This document shows, piece after piece, positions 7,790 through 15,550 of a DNA stretch of 33,985 nucleotides. The stretch is taken from NCBI GenBank assembly GCA_050014355.1, contig JBEKDL010000034.1, positions 1-33,985 on the forward strand. The letters run 5' to 3'. The notes under the pieces are model-generated. The model did no database searches, was not told the DNA's origin, and saw only the letters and a list, made by a program, of their open reading frames with translations. Numbering within the stretch: position 1 is the first letter of the stretch; every line of letters begins with the position of its first letter. Position numbers and translations under genes: made by a program. Origin of the DNA: Fen-1077 sp050014355 (lineage in GTDB: Bacteria > Chloroflexota > Dehalococcoidia > Dehalococcoidales > RBG-16-60-22).

Positions 7790-9185
7790 GGGCCATGGCT
7801 CCTAACTTTTTAGCGGCCTCCGGCACCTCTTCGATGCCGCCGACCATGTAGAACGCCTGCTCCGGCAGGTCGTCGTACTTGCCTTCGAGTATTTCTTTGA
7901 AACCGCGCACGGTCTCTTCAACCTTGACGTACTTGCCGGGCCGCCCGGTGAAGACCTCGGTCACGAACATCGGCTGGGAAAGGAACCGCTGGATGCGGCG
8001 CGCCCGGGCCACCGCCAGTTTATCTTCCTCGCTTAACTCTTCGATGCCCAGGATGGCGATGATATCCTGGAGGTCCTTATAGCGCTGGAGGACGCGCTGC
8101 ACTTCGCGGGCGACGCGGTAATGCTCCTCACCGACGATTTTGGGGTCGAGAATGCGCGAGGTCGAGGTCAGCGGGTCGACAGCCGGGTAAAGTCCCTGCT
8201 CGGCAATAGACCTCTCCAGCGCCACCACGGCATCGAGGTGGCCGAAGGTGGTCACCACGCCGGGGTCGGTGTAATCGTCAGCGGGGACATAAATAGCCTG
8301 GAACGAAGTAATAGAACCTTTCCGGGTGGAGGCAATCCTTTCCTGGAGCTCACCCATTTCCGTGGCGAGCGTCGGCTGGTAGCCCACCGCCGAAGGCATG
8401 CGCCCCAGCAGCGCGGAAACCTCCATGCCGGCCAGGGTATAACGGTAAATATTATCGATAAAGAGGAGCACGTCCTGTCCTTCGACGTCGCGGAAATACT
8501 CCGCCATGGTCAGGCCGGTCAGACCGACGCGCAGGCGCACGCCCGGCGGCTCGTTCATCTGCCCGAAGACCATCACCGTTTTATCGATGACGCCGGACTC
8601 TTTCATCTCGCGCCAGAGGTCGTTACCCTCGCGTGAGCGCTCACCGATGCCGGTGAAGACGGAAAACCCGCCGTGCATTGTGGCGATGTTACGGATAAGC
8701 TCCTGGATGATAACTGTCTTGCCCACGCCGGCGCCGCCGTAAGCACCGATTTTACCTCCCTTGGTAAAAGGCGCGATAAGGTCGACGACCTTCAGGCCAG
8801 TCTCCAGGACCTGGGTGCTGGTCTCCTGTTCCTCCAGGGAAGGCGGCGCGCGGTGTATCGGCCATTTATCGGCCGCTTTAACTTCACCGAGGTTATCCAG
8901 CGGCGTCCCCATGACATCGAAGAGCCGTCCCAGCGTAGCCCGCCCTACCGGCACGCGCAAAGCCGCCCCGGTGTCCACCGCTTCGGAGCCGCGCATCAGG
9001 CCGTCGGTCGGCGTTAAAGCCAGGCAGCGCACCCAGTTGTTCCCCAGGTGGTCCTGCACCTCGAGGATAATTTTACCTTCCCCCAGCGGTATCTCGACAG
9101 CGTTAAACAGCGCGGGGAGCTCATCGGGCGGAAACTCGATATCCACCACCGTGCCGATTACCTGGGCTACTTTTCCTTTGGCCAT
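7782..9185 (-). CDS. atpD: F1Fo ATP synthase beta subunit
   Basis: The 467-residue catalytic subunit has the P-loop GGAGVGKT at about 150-157, GERSREGNDLW shortly after, and ALLGRMPSAVGYQPTLATEMG, all diagnostic of F-type beta chains. It hydrolyses or makes ATP at the alpha/beta interface. The ATG at 9185 follows GAGG five bases upstream. A palindromic repeat (9202-9288) sits immediately upstream of that ribosome binding site, separating atpD from atpG by 134 bases, which is unusual in an otherwise tight operon. Confidence 0.98.
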   Translation of the reverse strand: MAKGKVAQVIGTVVDIEFPPDELPALFNAVEIPLGEGKIILEVQDHLGNNWVRCLALTPTDGLMRGSEAVDTGAALRVPVGRATLGRLFDVMGTPLDNLGEVKAADKWPIHRAPPSLEEQETSTQVLETGLKVVDLIAPFTKGGKIGAYGGAGVGKTVIIQELIRNIATMHGGFSVFTGIGERSREGNDLWREMKESGVIDKTVMVFGQMNEPPGVRLRVGLTGLTMAEYFRDVEGQDVLLFIDNIYRYTLAGMEVSALLGRMPSAVGYQPTLATEMGELQERIASTRKGSITSFQAIYVPADDYTDPGVVTTFGHLDAVVALERSIAEQGLYPAVDPLTSTSRILDPKIVGEEHYRVAREVQRVLQRYKDLQDIIAILGIEELSEEDKLAVARARRIQRFLSQPMFVTEVFTGRPGKYVKVEETVRGFKEILEGKYDDLPEQAFYMVGGIEEVPEAAKKLGAMARV

Positions 9186-9201
9186 AGCAACCTCATTATC
9201 C

Positions 9202-9288
9202 TGTCATTGCGAGCGAAGCGTGGCAATCCCCAAACCGGTTTAATCCCATGATTGAGATTGCCGCGTCACTTCGTTCCTCGCAATGACA
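9202..9288. repeat. Palindromic TGTCATTGCGAG repeat between atpG and atpD
   Basis: The 87-bp element is bounded by TGTCATTGCGAG (9202-9213) and its exact reverse complement CTCGCAATGACA (9277-9288). The inner arms (GGCAATC ... GAGATTGCC) are imperfectly complementary. It has the same ends as the element at 10552-10669 and closely related ends to the one at 21238-21627. It lies about eight bases upstream of the atpD ribosome binding site, so it would be transcribed as a hairpin in the operon leader of atpD. No ORF inside. Confidence 0.92.
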
Positions 9289-9319
9289 AATAAAATTTTA
9301 TCCTTCTTAATATTGTTTT

Positions 9320-10174
9320 TTACTCCAGCGCCGCCACGCCGCCGGTAATATCCAGCAGGTCCCGGGTGATTGCCTCCTGGCGGGCTTTATTATAGAGCAA
9401 GGTCAGGTCGCCGATAAGCTCATTGGCGCTATCGGTGGCGGCACGCATGGCCACCATCCGGGCCGATTGCTCACTGGCGATAGACTCCATAACAGCATGG
9501 TAAATCTCCGTCTCCACGAAGCGAGGCAGCAGTCCTCCCAACACCGCCTCCGCCCCCGGCTCATAGATATAATCCACGTTCTGTCCTTTGGGTATGACGG
9601 CCGGCTGGACGGGCAACAACTGCTTCATAACGGGCTTCTGTACCAGCGTGGAGATAAAATGGGCATAAGAGATATAAACCGTATCAACCACCGCTTTGCT
9701 GAAATTTTCGATGACGATATGGGAGATGGGGAGCGTATCCAGGAAAGCGGTGTGGTCGCCGATACCGGTAAACTCGGCGCTGACATCCAGACCGGCGCGC
9801 GCGGAAAAGTCCCGCCCCTTGCGCCCGACAGCGATAACGCCGACCGGGGTCTTCTGCTCCATGATGAAGCCGGCCAGCAGACGGTTCAGATTGGCATTCA
9901 GCCCACCGCAGAGGCCGCGGTCGGGGGTAATGTGCACGATAAGTGTCTTTTTTAACTCACGCCGCTGCAAGAGGGGGTGCTGCAGGCCGATGTCCGGCAG
10001 GGCAGCCAGGTCAGCGATGACCTGCTGTATTTTTTCGGAATAAGGCCGCCCGGCCAGGCCGCGCTCCTGGGCTTTCCTCATTTTGGAGGCGGCAATCATC
10101 TCCATCGCCCGGGTTATCTTGGCGATGTTCTGGACGCCCCTGATGCGGCGGCGGACTTTACGGATATCAGGCAT
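9320..10174 (-). CDS. atpG: F1Fo ATP synthase gamma subunit
   Basis: The 284-residue product starts MPDIRKVRRRIRGVQNIAKI, followed by TRAMEMIAASKM, the conserved N-terminal helix of the rotor shaft, and ends with a helix containing LLYNKARQEAITRDLLDI, the matching C-terminal coil. Gamma rotates inside the alpha3beta3 head. The ATG follows AGGA, which overlaps the stop codon of the preceding Cys-rich gene only six bases away, so the two are translationally coupled. Confidence 0.97.
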   Translation of the reverse strand: MPDIRKVRRRIRGVQNIAKITRAMEMIAASKMRKAQERGLAGRPYSEKIQQVIADLAALPDIGLQHPLLQRRELKKTLIVHITPDRGLCGGLNANLNRLLAGFIMEQKTPVGVIAVGRKGRDFSARAGLDVSAEFTGIGDHTAFLDTLPISHIVIENFSKAVVDTVYISYAHFISTLVQKPVMKQLLPVQPAVIPKGQNVDYIYEPGAEAVLGGLLPRFVETEIYHAVMESIASEQSARMVAMRAATDSANELIGDLTLLYNKARQEAITRDLLDITGGVAALE

Positions 10175-10180
10175 AATTTC

Positions 10181-10534
10181 CTACTTCAGCCCTTTTCTTA
10201 TTTCATCAAGATTGGCTTTTAACTGGGGGGCGCGCTGGAAAAAATTCCCCAGCGTTTCACAAACGTAATCGGCGCAATAGGCGCAGTTGACGACCTTTTT
10301 CTCCTGTCCGCACTTTCTCACTTCACAGACGGTGCAGTAGGCAAGTTTCTTGCCCTTATCGGATACGCAGCCGGTGCAGTTAATATCTTCGGGCTTCATT
10401 TCGTGGCCGTAGGCTTTCGACCACATTTCGGCGGTTTCTTTCCGTTTTTTATCATCGTTATTTTTCGTGGCGATTAAGGCCGGGCACTCGGTGCAGACTA
10501 TCCCGCAACAGGCAACTATCTTTCCCTTTACCAT
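10181..10534 (-). CDS. DUF3795-like cysteine-rich protein inserted in the atp operon
   Basis: A 117-residue protein from the ATG at 10534, which has GAGG five bases upstream; a GTG two codons earlier (10540) is the alternative. It has about ten cysteines in clustered pairs, including CCGIVCTECPA near the N-terminus, CTGC, CTVC and CAYC. This resembles small DUF3795 proteins, presumed metal- or Fe-S-binding and of unknown function. It sits between atpA and atpG, with six bases to atpG and a 118-bp palindromic repeat on its 5' side. It is not a known ATP synthase subunit. Association with the enzyme is suggested only by position; a hitch-hiking insertion is equally possible. Confidence 0.78.
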   Translation of the reverse strand: MVKGKIVACCGIVCTECPALIATKNNDDKKRKETAEMWSKAYGHEMKPEDINCTGCVSDKGKKLAYCTVCEVRKCGQEKKVVNCAYCADYVCETLGNFFQRAPQLKANLDEIRKGLK

Positions 10535-10551
10535 ATTCACCTCATTTTATC

Positions 10552-10669
10552 TGTCATTGCGAGCTATCCCGACCGCAGTCGGGAGGCGTGGCAATCTCAA
10601 AGATTGGGTTTGAACGCTCGATGGGATTGCCACGTCGCCCCGATTTTATCGGGACTCCTCGCAATGACA
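10552..10669. repeat. Palindromic TGTCATTGCGAG repeat between atpA and the Cys-rich gene
   Basis: The 118-bp element is bounded by TGTCATTGCGAG (10552-10563) and CTCGCAATGACA (10658-10669), perfect inverted repeats. Inside are two smaller hairpins, TCCCGAC-CGCA-GTCGGGA on the left and an ATCGGG-containing stem on the right, and imperfect arms GGCGTGGCAATCTC and GGGATTGCCACGTCG. It lies immediately upstream of the ribosome binding site of the Cys-rich gene, the same placement as the copy before atpD. Confidence 0.92.
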
Positions 10670-10670
10670 T

Positions 10671-12182
10671 TCATTTACCAAACCCCTGCTTGAACTCCGT
10701 AATCGCCTTTTTTAAAGCCTCTTCGTTTTCTTTGCTTAAGGCCCTGGTCTCCGCGATAGCCTTGCCCATGGTGGGATAAGTAGCCTCGATGAACCGGTAA
10801 AACTCCGCCTCGAAAGCGGCAACCCTTTCCAGCGGGATTTCGTCCAGATAGCCGTTAATTACGGCGTAAAGAATCATGACCTGTCTTTCCAGAGACACCG
10901 GCACAAACTGGGACTGCTTCAGGACTTCCTGGATACGCTGGCCGCGGTTCAGCTGCGCCTGCGTGGCTTTGTCCAGCTCGGCGGTGCCGAACTGCGCGAA
11001 AGCGGCCACCTCGCGGAACTGTCCCATGTCCAGCTTGAGCCGGCCCGCCACCTGCTTCATTGCCGGGGTCTGCGCCTTGCTCCCCACGCGCGATACCGAG
11101 ATGCCCACGTTCAGGGCAGGCTTGATGCCGGCGTTAAACAGGTCCGTCTCCAGGTAAAGCTGGCCGTCGGTGATAGAGATGACGTTGGTGGGGATATAGG
11201 CGGAAACGTCACCCGCCTGTGTCTCGATGATGGGCAGCGCCGTCATGGAGCCGCCGCCGTATTGTTTGTCATACTTCGCCGCTCTCTCCAGCAGGCGGCT
11301 GTGCAGGTAAAAAACATCGCCCGGGTAAGCCTCGCGGCCCGGCGGGCGTCGTAATAATAATGATAACTGTCGATAGGCCCAGGCGTGCTTGGATAAGTCG
11401 TCATAGACTATAAGGACGTCCTTACCCTGCTCCATGAACTCCTCGCCGATGGCACATCCGGCATAAGGCGCCAGGTATTGCAGGGCTACGGAATCGGACG
11501 CACCGGCCGCGACGACGATGCTGTGCCCCATGGCCCCGTAATCGGTTAACATGGCTACGATGCGGGCGACCTGGGACATCTTCTGGCCGATGGCGACATA
11601 GATGCAGATTAAATCGCCGCCCTTCTGGTTAATAATCGTATCGAGGGCGATAGCGGTCTTGCCGGTGGAGCGGTCGCCGATAATAAGCTCGCGCTGGCCG
11701 CGGCCGATGGGGAACATGCTGTCCACGGCCTTGATGCCGGTCTGCACCGGCGTATCTACCGGCGCGCGTAAGACCACGTTGGGCGCGACACGCTCGACAG
11801 GGCGGGTTTTGGTCGTCTTAATGGGCCCCCTGCCGTCCAGCGGGCGCCCCAGAGGGTCGACGACGCGTCCGATGATGGCTTCACCCACCGGCACCTCGGC
11901 GATGCGCCCGGTGCACTTTACCTCATCGCCTTCCTTAATCTGCGTATAGTCGCCCAGGACGACGGCGGAAACGCTGTCTTCTTCCAGGTTCAGGGCGATG
12001 CCGATAACATCATTGGGAAATTGAAGCAGTTCGTTGTACCTGGCCGAGGCTAGCCCGTGTATCCGGGCGATGCCGTCGCCGACCTCGATGACGGTGCCGA
12101 CATCCACCATAGTTACGGCTGTGCCGAACTGCTGTATCTGCTGTTTTAATATTGATACGATATCTTCGCCTCTGGTTGCCAT
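10671..12182 (-). CDS. atpA: F1Fo ATP synthase alpha subunit
   Basis: The 503-residue non-catalytic nucleotide-binding subunit has the P-loop GDRSTGKTA at about 169-177 and the alpha-specific block VGISVSRVGSKAQTPAMKQV. It forms the hexameric head with beta. The ATG at 12182 has a perfect AAGGAGGT ribosome binding site upstream, consistent with high expression. It follows atpH by 36 bases. The stop lies essentially at the edge of a palindromic repeat. Confidence 0.98.
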   Translation of the reverse strand: MATRGEDIVSILKQQIQQFGTAVTMVDVGTVIEVGDGIARIHGLASARYNELLQFPNDVIGIALNLEEDSVSAVVLGDYTQIKEGDEVKCTGRIAEVPVGEAIIGRVVDPLGRPLDGRGPIKTTKTRPVERVAPNVVLRAPVDTPVQTGIKAVDSMFPIGRGQRELIIGDRSTGKTAIALDTIINQKGGDLICIYVAIGQKMSQVARIVAMLTDYGAMGHSIVVAAGASDSVALQYLAPYAGCAIGEEFMEQGKDVLIVYDDLSKHAWAYRQLSLLLRRPPGREAYPGDVFYLHSRLLERAAKYDKQYGGGSMTALPIIETQAGDVSAYIPTNVISITDGQLYLETDLFNAGIKPALNVGISVSRVGSKAQTPAMKQVAGRLKLDMGQFREVAAFAQFGTAELDKATQAQLNRGQRIQEVLKQSQFVPVSLERQVMILYAVINGYLDEIPLERVAAFEAEFYRFIEATYPTMGKAIAETRALSKENEEALKKAITEFKQGFGK

Positions 12183-12218
12183 CCGGCTACCTCCTTGACC
12201 GCACTTTATCTCTGGCCG

Positions 12219-12761
12219 TTACACTTTTCCCGCCCCGCCCGCCAGTTCTCGCTTTAAAGCTACCAGCTTGCTGCGGGTGCTGCCATCCAGAAGCTTGCCG
12301 CCTATCCTGGCGATAATCCCCCCGAGAATCCCCGGGTCAACTTCTGACTCAATAACTATCTTCGAGCCGACCATGGCGCCCAGGTCTTCGGCCAGCTTTT
12401 CTTTGTCTTTATCATCGATGGGAACGGCCGTGACCACCTTCGCCTTCTGGATACCGTGATAGGCGTCCACCAGGCGCTGGTATTCCGCGCTGACCTCGTT
12501 CATCATACCTATCCCGTTTTTTGCGATTAATAGTCGCGCCAGGTTCAAAGCAAGCGGGTTGATATCCCCCAGGCGCGCCAGCAGCCGTGACTTATCATCG
12601 AACTTGATTTTAGGGCTTTCCATGGCCGCCAGGAAATCAACGTTGCCCATGGCGTCGGCCAGCTTTTGCAGGTCGGCCCGCCACCGTTCCAGCGCTCTGG
12701 TTTCCCGTGCTATCTCGAACACTGCCTGCGCATAGCGCCGGGCATTGGCTTTTTTCGGCAT
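12219..12761 (-). CDS. atpH: F1Fo ATP synthase delta subunit
   Basis: The 180-residue product begins with the N-terminal helical domain (RRYAQAVFEIA) and ends with the delta/OSCP signature region (IVIESEVDPGILGGIIARIGG, followed by LDGSTRSKL). Delta links the F1 head to the b stalk. It follows atpF after 12 bases with an AAGGA ribosome binding site. Confidence 0.96.
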   Translation of the reverse strand: MPKKANARRYAQAVFEIARETRALERWRADLQKLADAMGNVDFLAAMESPKIKFDDKSRLLARLGDINPLALNLARLLIAKNGIGMMNEVSAEYQRLVDAYHGIQKAKVVTAVPIDDKDKEKLAEDLGAMVGSKIVIESEVDPGILGGIIARIGGKLLDGSTRSKLVALKRELAGGAGKV

Positions 12762-12773
12762 GATATTCCTTAA

Positions 12774-13274
12774 TTACTCTTTCTTCGGAGTCGTGCTTTC
12801 TTCCAGCACCTTCTCGATGAGCTCGCGGTGCTGCTCCTTGTCCAGGGAACGCTCGATAACCTTGCCCGCCGCCAGCACCGTTAAATCAGCGAACTCTCGG
12901 CGTACCTCTCCGATAGCGTCATCCCGCTCCCGCTGTATCTCGGAGCGAGCGCGCCCGATAAGGTTTTCCGCCTCCCGCCGCGCGTCCTCCTGCGCCTTCT
13001 GCTTGACCTCCTCGCCTGCCCGCGCGGCGCGGGCAATGCGCTCCTGCCCTTCGCGGCTGGCTTCATCCAGCCTTTTCCTGACCTGCTCTTCAGCGTGTAA
13101 AGAGGCCTGCTTAACGGACTCCGCCTGGTCCATGCTTTCCTTAACGCGCCGGGAGCGCTCATCGAGCATGCGCATGATGGGCTTGTAAGCGAACAGCCGC
13201 AGCAACACCAGCAGGATGATAAAAGTGACAATCTGCGTCAATAATACCGGTAGATTTATTCCCAGTTGTGCCAT
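12774..13274 (-). CDS. atpF: F1Fo ATP synthase b subunit
   Basis: The 166-residue protein has one N-terminal membrane helix (about 8-28, LPVLLTQIVTFIILLVLLRL), then a long charged coiled coil rich in Arg, Glu and Ala, the expected shape of the peripheral stalk b subunit. A GGGGAGG ribosome binding site precedes the ATG. A 72-base gap separates it from the small membrane ORF upstream at 13347-13460. Confidence 0.95.
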   Translation of the reverse strand: MAQLGINLPVLLTQIVTFIILLVLLRLFAYKPIMRMLDERSRRVKESMDQAESVKQASLHAEEQVRKRLDEASREGQERIARAARAGEEVKQKAQEDARREAENLIGRARSEIQRERDDAIGEVRREFADLTVLAAGKVIERSLDKEQHRELIEKVLEESTTPKKE

Positions 13275-13346
13275 AATATCCTCCCCGGACCTTTTATCAG
13301 GGCTCTATCCGAGATATTCCCTGACGCCATGACCATTAAATTATCT

Positions 13347-13460
13347 TTAACCCGTGGCGAAGATAAACACCCAGGTAATGACAGCCATGGCCACCACGAT
13401 ACCGATAACGAGAGCGGCGGCTACAAAAGGAATAAACATGGAAAGTTCATTCTCTTCCAT
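13347..13460 (-). CDS. 37-residue single-helix membrane miniprotein between atpE and atpF
   Basis: The minus-strand ATG at 13460-13458 is preceded by a strong ribosome binding site (AGGAGGGG, six-base spacing) and reads 37 codons to a TAA at 13347-13349. The N-terminus is acidic (MEENELSMF), then a hydrophobic stretch of about 26 residues (IPFVAAALVIGIVVAMAV continuing to VFIFATG) forms one predicted membrane helix. There is no other gene in the 216 bases between atpE and atpF, a gap that operons of this kind normally lack. It is too short for standard gene callers. It is not recognisable as a known ATP synthase subunit. A role as a small accessory of the Fo sector is inference from position. 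Confidence 0.68.
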   Translation of the reverse strand: MEENELSMFIPFVAAALVIGIVVAMAVITWVFIFATG

Positions 13461-13490
13461 ACTTCCCCTCCTGATAAAATCAGATGCGAT

Positions 13491-13724
13491 TTACTTGAAA
13501 ACGAAACCTAGCAAAATGGCGACCACCAGCGCGTAAATAGCGACTGCTTCAGCCATAGCGATGGCAATCAGCATATTGGTCATAATCGGGCCTCTGGCCT
13601 CGGGATTGCGCGCTAAGCCCTGCATCGCCCCGTAACCCAGGATACCGATGCCAATGCCGGGCCCCAGCGCCCCCAGTCCCATGACCAGTCCGATGGCCAG
13701 CATTTTCGCTGCATTGACGTCCAT
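13491..13724 (-). CDS. atpE: F1Fo ATP synthase c subunit
   Basis: The 77-residue hairpin proteolipid has helix 1 with the glycine-rich GLGALGPGIGIGILG, a polar loop ARNPEAR, and helix 2 with the ion-carrying glutamate E59 (MAEAVAIYALV). In sodium-binding c rings the glutamate is followed by Ser or Thr and helix 1 carries a Gln; here both positions are non-polar (A60, and Ile in GPGIGIG). A proton-driven enzyme is therefore the likely reading. A GAGGAGG ribosome binding site precedes the ATG. Confidence 0.96.
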   Translation of the reverse strand: MDVNAAKMLAIGLVMGLGALGPGIGIGILGYGAMQGLARNPEARGPIMTNMLIAIAMAEAVAIYALVVAILLGFVFK

Positions 13725-13762
13725 TTATTATCCTCCTCTAAAGTTATTCATAAGGCGGGCCT

Positions 13763-14728
13763 TCAGTGGGCCTCTGCATCGTGAGAGACCACCGCCATCG
13801 TCACAAACGCCAGAGTTAACCCGCTGAAGACCAGCGCCTGGATAAATCCAATCAATAGTTCCAACCCATAGACCACCCAGTCCACCCCCAGCGGGACCAG
13901 AAAGGCAGCGACCAGAACTAATATTTCCCCCGCCGTCATGTTGCCGAAAAGACGGAAGGTAAAACTGATATTGCGTATCAGTTCACTTAGAGCCTCGAGC
14001 CCACCGATTACAATTTCAATAACTCCGGAGAACATGCCCATGAAATCGAACTTACCCTTAAAGAGCTGCCCGAGACCCTGGAAAAACCGCCCGAAATTAA
14101 AAAATTTCCGCAGGTAGCTGAAACTAAGCGACTTCAGACCATAGAACTCCACGAAAACGAAGGAAATTAAAGCGATAGCTAGAGGCGTGTTGATATCTGT
14201 ATTAGCGCCGCGGAAAAGCTCCGCCGTCTGGCCTTCCGCGTTAACGATATGTACCGAGCCGAAGCCCGGGATTAGACTTAGCCAGGCGTTAAAAGCAACG
14301 TAGAGAAAAATGGTGCAGACCACCGGGAAAAAGCGCCGTCCGTTTTTCTCGCCGGCCACGCTCAAGCAGAGGTCATAAATCCAGCCGACGATAAACTCGA
14401 ATGCGGCCTGAAAGCGGCGCGGGACCAGCTTCATGCGGCGGGTGGCCAGGTAGCTCACCACGACAAGGAATATTACGGTAAACCATGCCGCAAGAACGGT
14501 ATTGGTGACCGGAAGCCCGAACAGTTTAAACAGGGTGGCCGAAGGCAACTCCGGCGCCGGCTGCGCGACGACCAGCCATGAAGGGAAGGTGATTTTTATG
14601 CCGAATTGCTCCAGGAGTCCCCGTCCTATCGGGCCGGCCAGGAGACCGATAATAAAAAGCGCCGCCAGCACGCCCAGGAGGGCGGCTATAACAGGAAAAG
14701 GCAAGCCGAAAATTTTACGCTTAGTCAC
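13763..14728 (-). CDS. atpB: F1Fo ATP synthase a subunit
   Basis: The 321-residue multi-spanning protein includes ISFTFRLFGNMTAGE, which carries the essential arginine of the proton half-channels, and a helix toward the C-terminus (ELLIGFIQALVFSGLTLAFV). The GTG start at 14728 overlaps the atpZ stop (GTGA, four bases). It is longer than many a subunits because of an N-terminal extension with a hydrophobic segment and a loop before the second transmembrane region. Confidence 0.96.
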   Translation of the reverse strand: MTKRKIFGLPFPVIAALLGVLAALFIIGLLAGPIGRGLLEQFGIKITFPSWLVVAQPAPELPSATLFKLFGLPVTNTVLAAWFTVIFLVVVSYLATRRMKLVPRRFQAAFEFIVGWIYDLCLSVAGEKNGRRFFPVVCTIFLYVAFNAWLSLIPGFGSVHIVNAEGQTAELFRGANTDINTPLAIALISFVFVEFYGLKSLSFSYLRKFFNFGRFFQGLGQLFKGKFDFMGMFSGVIEIVIGGLEALSELIRNISFTFRLFGNMTAGEILVLVAAFLVPLGVDWVVYGLELLIGFIQALVFSGLTLAFVTMAVVSHDAEAH

Positions 14729-14949
14729 TGACCGTTCTCTTTACCTTGTTTATCTATCAGAGGGCGAATCATGCGATAAACACCGAAAACCGCCATCCCA
14801 AGCCCTAACACCAGCCCCAGTAAAATAAACAGGGGCGCGGTATGCACCTTGCTATCCAGCTTTTGTCCCGCGAAAATACCTATTAAAATACAGGCAGCGA
14901 TATAGAAACCGATGCCGGTCAGCCGGAGCGCCGCTGCCCACCTGTTCAT
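14725..14949 (-). CDS. atpZ: AtpZ/AtpI-type accessory protein, first gene of the ATP synthase operon
   Basis: The 74-residue protein has two predicted membrane helices (about 8-27 and 39-62) joined by GQKLDSKVHTAPLF, the layout of the AtpZ/DUF3 family often encoded ahead of atpB and implicated in c-ring assembly or magnesium transport. GAGGG precedes the ATG, and a promoter lies about 30 bases upstream. It overlaps atpB by four bases. Confidence 0.85.
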   Translation of the reverse strand: MNRWAAALRLTGIGFYIAACILIGIFAGQKLDSKVHTAPLFILLGLVLGLGMAVFGVYRMIRPLIDKQGKENGQ

Positions 14950-14977
14950 GCCGCCCTCATTTCATCTGACCCACAGC

Positions 14978-15007
14978 ATCATAACAGAAAACACAAGGTC
15001 GGGTCAA
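14978..15007 (-). promoter_or_regulatory. Promoter of the ATP synthase operon
   Basis: On the minus strand TTGACC (15007-15002), an 18-base spacer and TATGAT (14983-14978) make a good vegetative promoter. The predicted start site near 14971 leaves a leader of about 20 bases before the atpZ ATG, which contains the GAGGG ribosome binding site. Confidence 0.75.
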
Positions 15008-15094
15008 GCTAAATTAGGTCTTTAGGTATAGTACCACAGATATACTGTGCGATGAGGCGGAAAAAGGAATAAATCAAACGGAAAATGTCAGGGT

Positions 15095-15391
15095 CTAGAC
15101 CCTCTTGCCCTTAAAGGGATAAGTCCCGAACATACCGGTGTTGACTTCCCCGGAAAAATCGTTGCCCTTTATTTTACCTTTAAAGGAAAACTGCATTTTA
15201 CCCATCGGGCCGTTGACCTCTGAATCCCACGAGACCTCATCGCCGTTCACCTTTCCGGTAAATGTGGACTTGCCGAAAGAGCTATCCGATGAGCCATTAA
15301 GGATGGCGCCGCTGACCTTAAAATTTAATTTCACTTCCAGTAACCCCATCGGCGAGTTAATCTCAATTTTGTAAGTCCCGTCAATCGCCAT
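15095..15391 (-). CDS. Small beta-rich protein of unknown function
   Basis: A 98-residue protein with alternating polar and hydrophobic residues and an internal near-repeat: SPMGLLEVKLNFKVSG early and GPMGKMQFSFKGKIKG later, each followed by an F-x-G-x-V/T turn. This suggests two copies of a beta-hairpin or small beta-sandwich fold. There is no signal peptide. I recall similar sequences as uncharacterised proteins in anaerobic Chloroflexota, but cannot confirm that. It has its own promoter (15451-15479) and a strong GAGGAGGGA ribosome binding site, so it appears to be an expressed single gene. Confidence 0.72.
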   Translation of the reverse strand: MAIDGTYKIEINSPMGLLEVKLNFKVSGAILNGSSDSSFGKSTFTGKVNGDEVSWDSEVNGPMGKMQFSFKGKIKGNDFSGEVNTGMFGTYPFKGKRV

Positions 15392-15450
15392 GAGTCCCTC
15401 CTCGATAAATTAAAACAAAAAATATAAATAATTCAAGCAAAGTCGAACGC

Positions 15451-15479
15451 ATATTAACATCCCAGTTTTAAATTGTCAA
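15451..15479 (-). promoter_or_regulatory. Promoter of the small beta-rich protein gene
   Basis: Minus strand TTGACA (15479-15474), a 17-base spacer, then TGTTAATAT, an extended -10 with TAATAT at 15456-15451. Start of transcription would be near 15444, about 50 bases before the ATG. Confidence 0.72.
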
Positions 15480-15492
15480 CAAGCTAACAAAA

Positions 15493-15518
15493 GAGCCCCG
15501 ATACAATTATCAGGGCTC
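15493..15518 (-). terminator. Terminator after the bifunctional nuclease gene
   Basis: On the minus strand, GAGCCC-T-GATA and TATC-G-GGGCTC pair around a four-base loop with one mismatch, followed by TTTTGTT. It lies 32 bases beyond the end of the gene at 15551. Confidence 0.78.
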
Positions 15519-15550
15519 ATAAAATAGCGGGAGTTTAATCCAGCTGGTAC

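Noticed and set aside
8121..8636. Frames of 78-171 codons opposite atpD and similar shadows opposite atpA, dnaG, rpoD and sbcC
   Set aside because: Each is antisense or out of frame within a confidently assigned gene, with no independent start signal.
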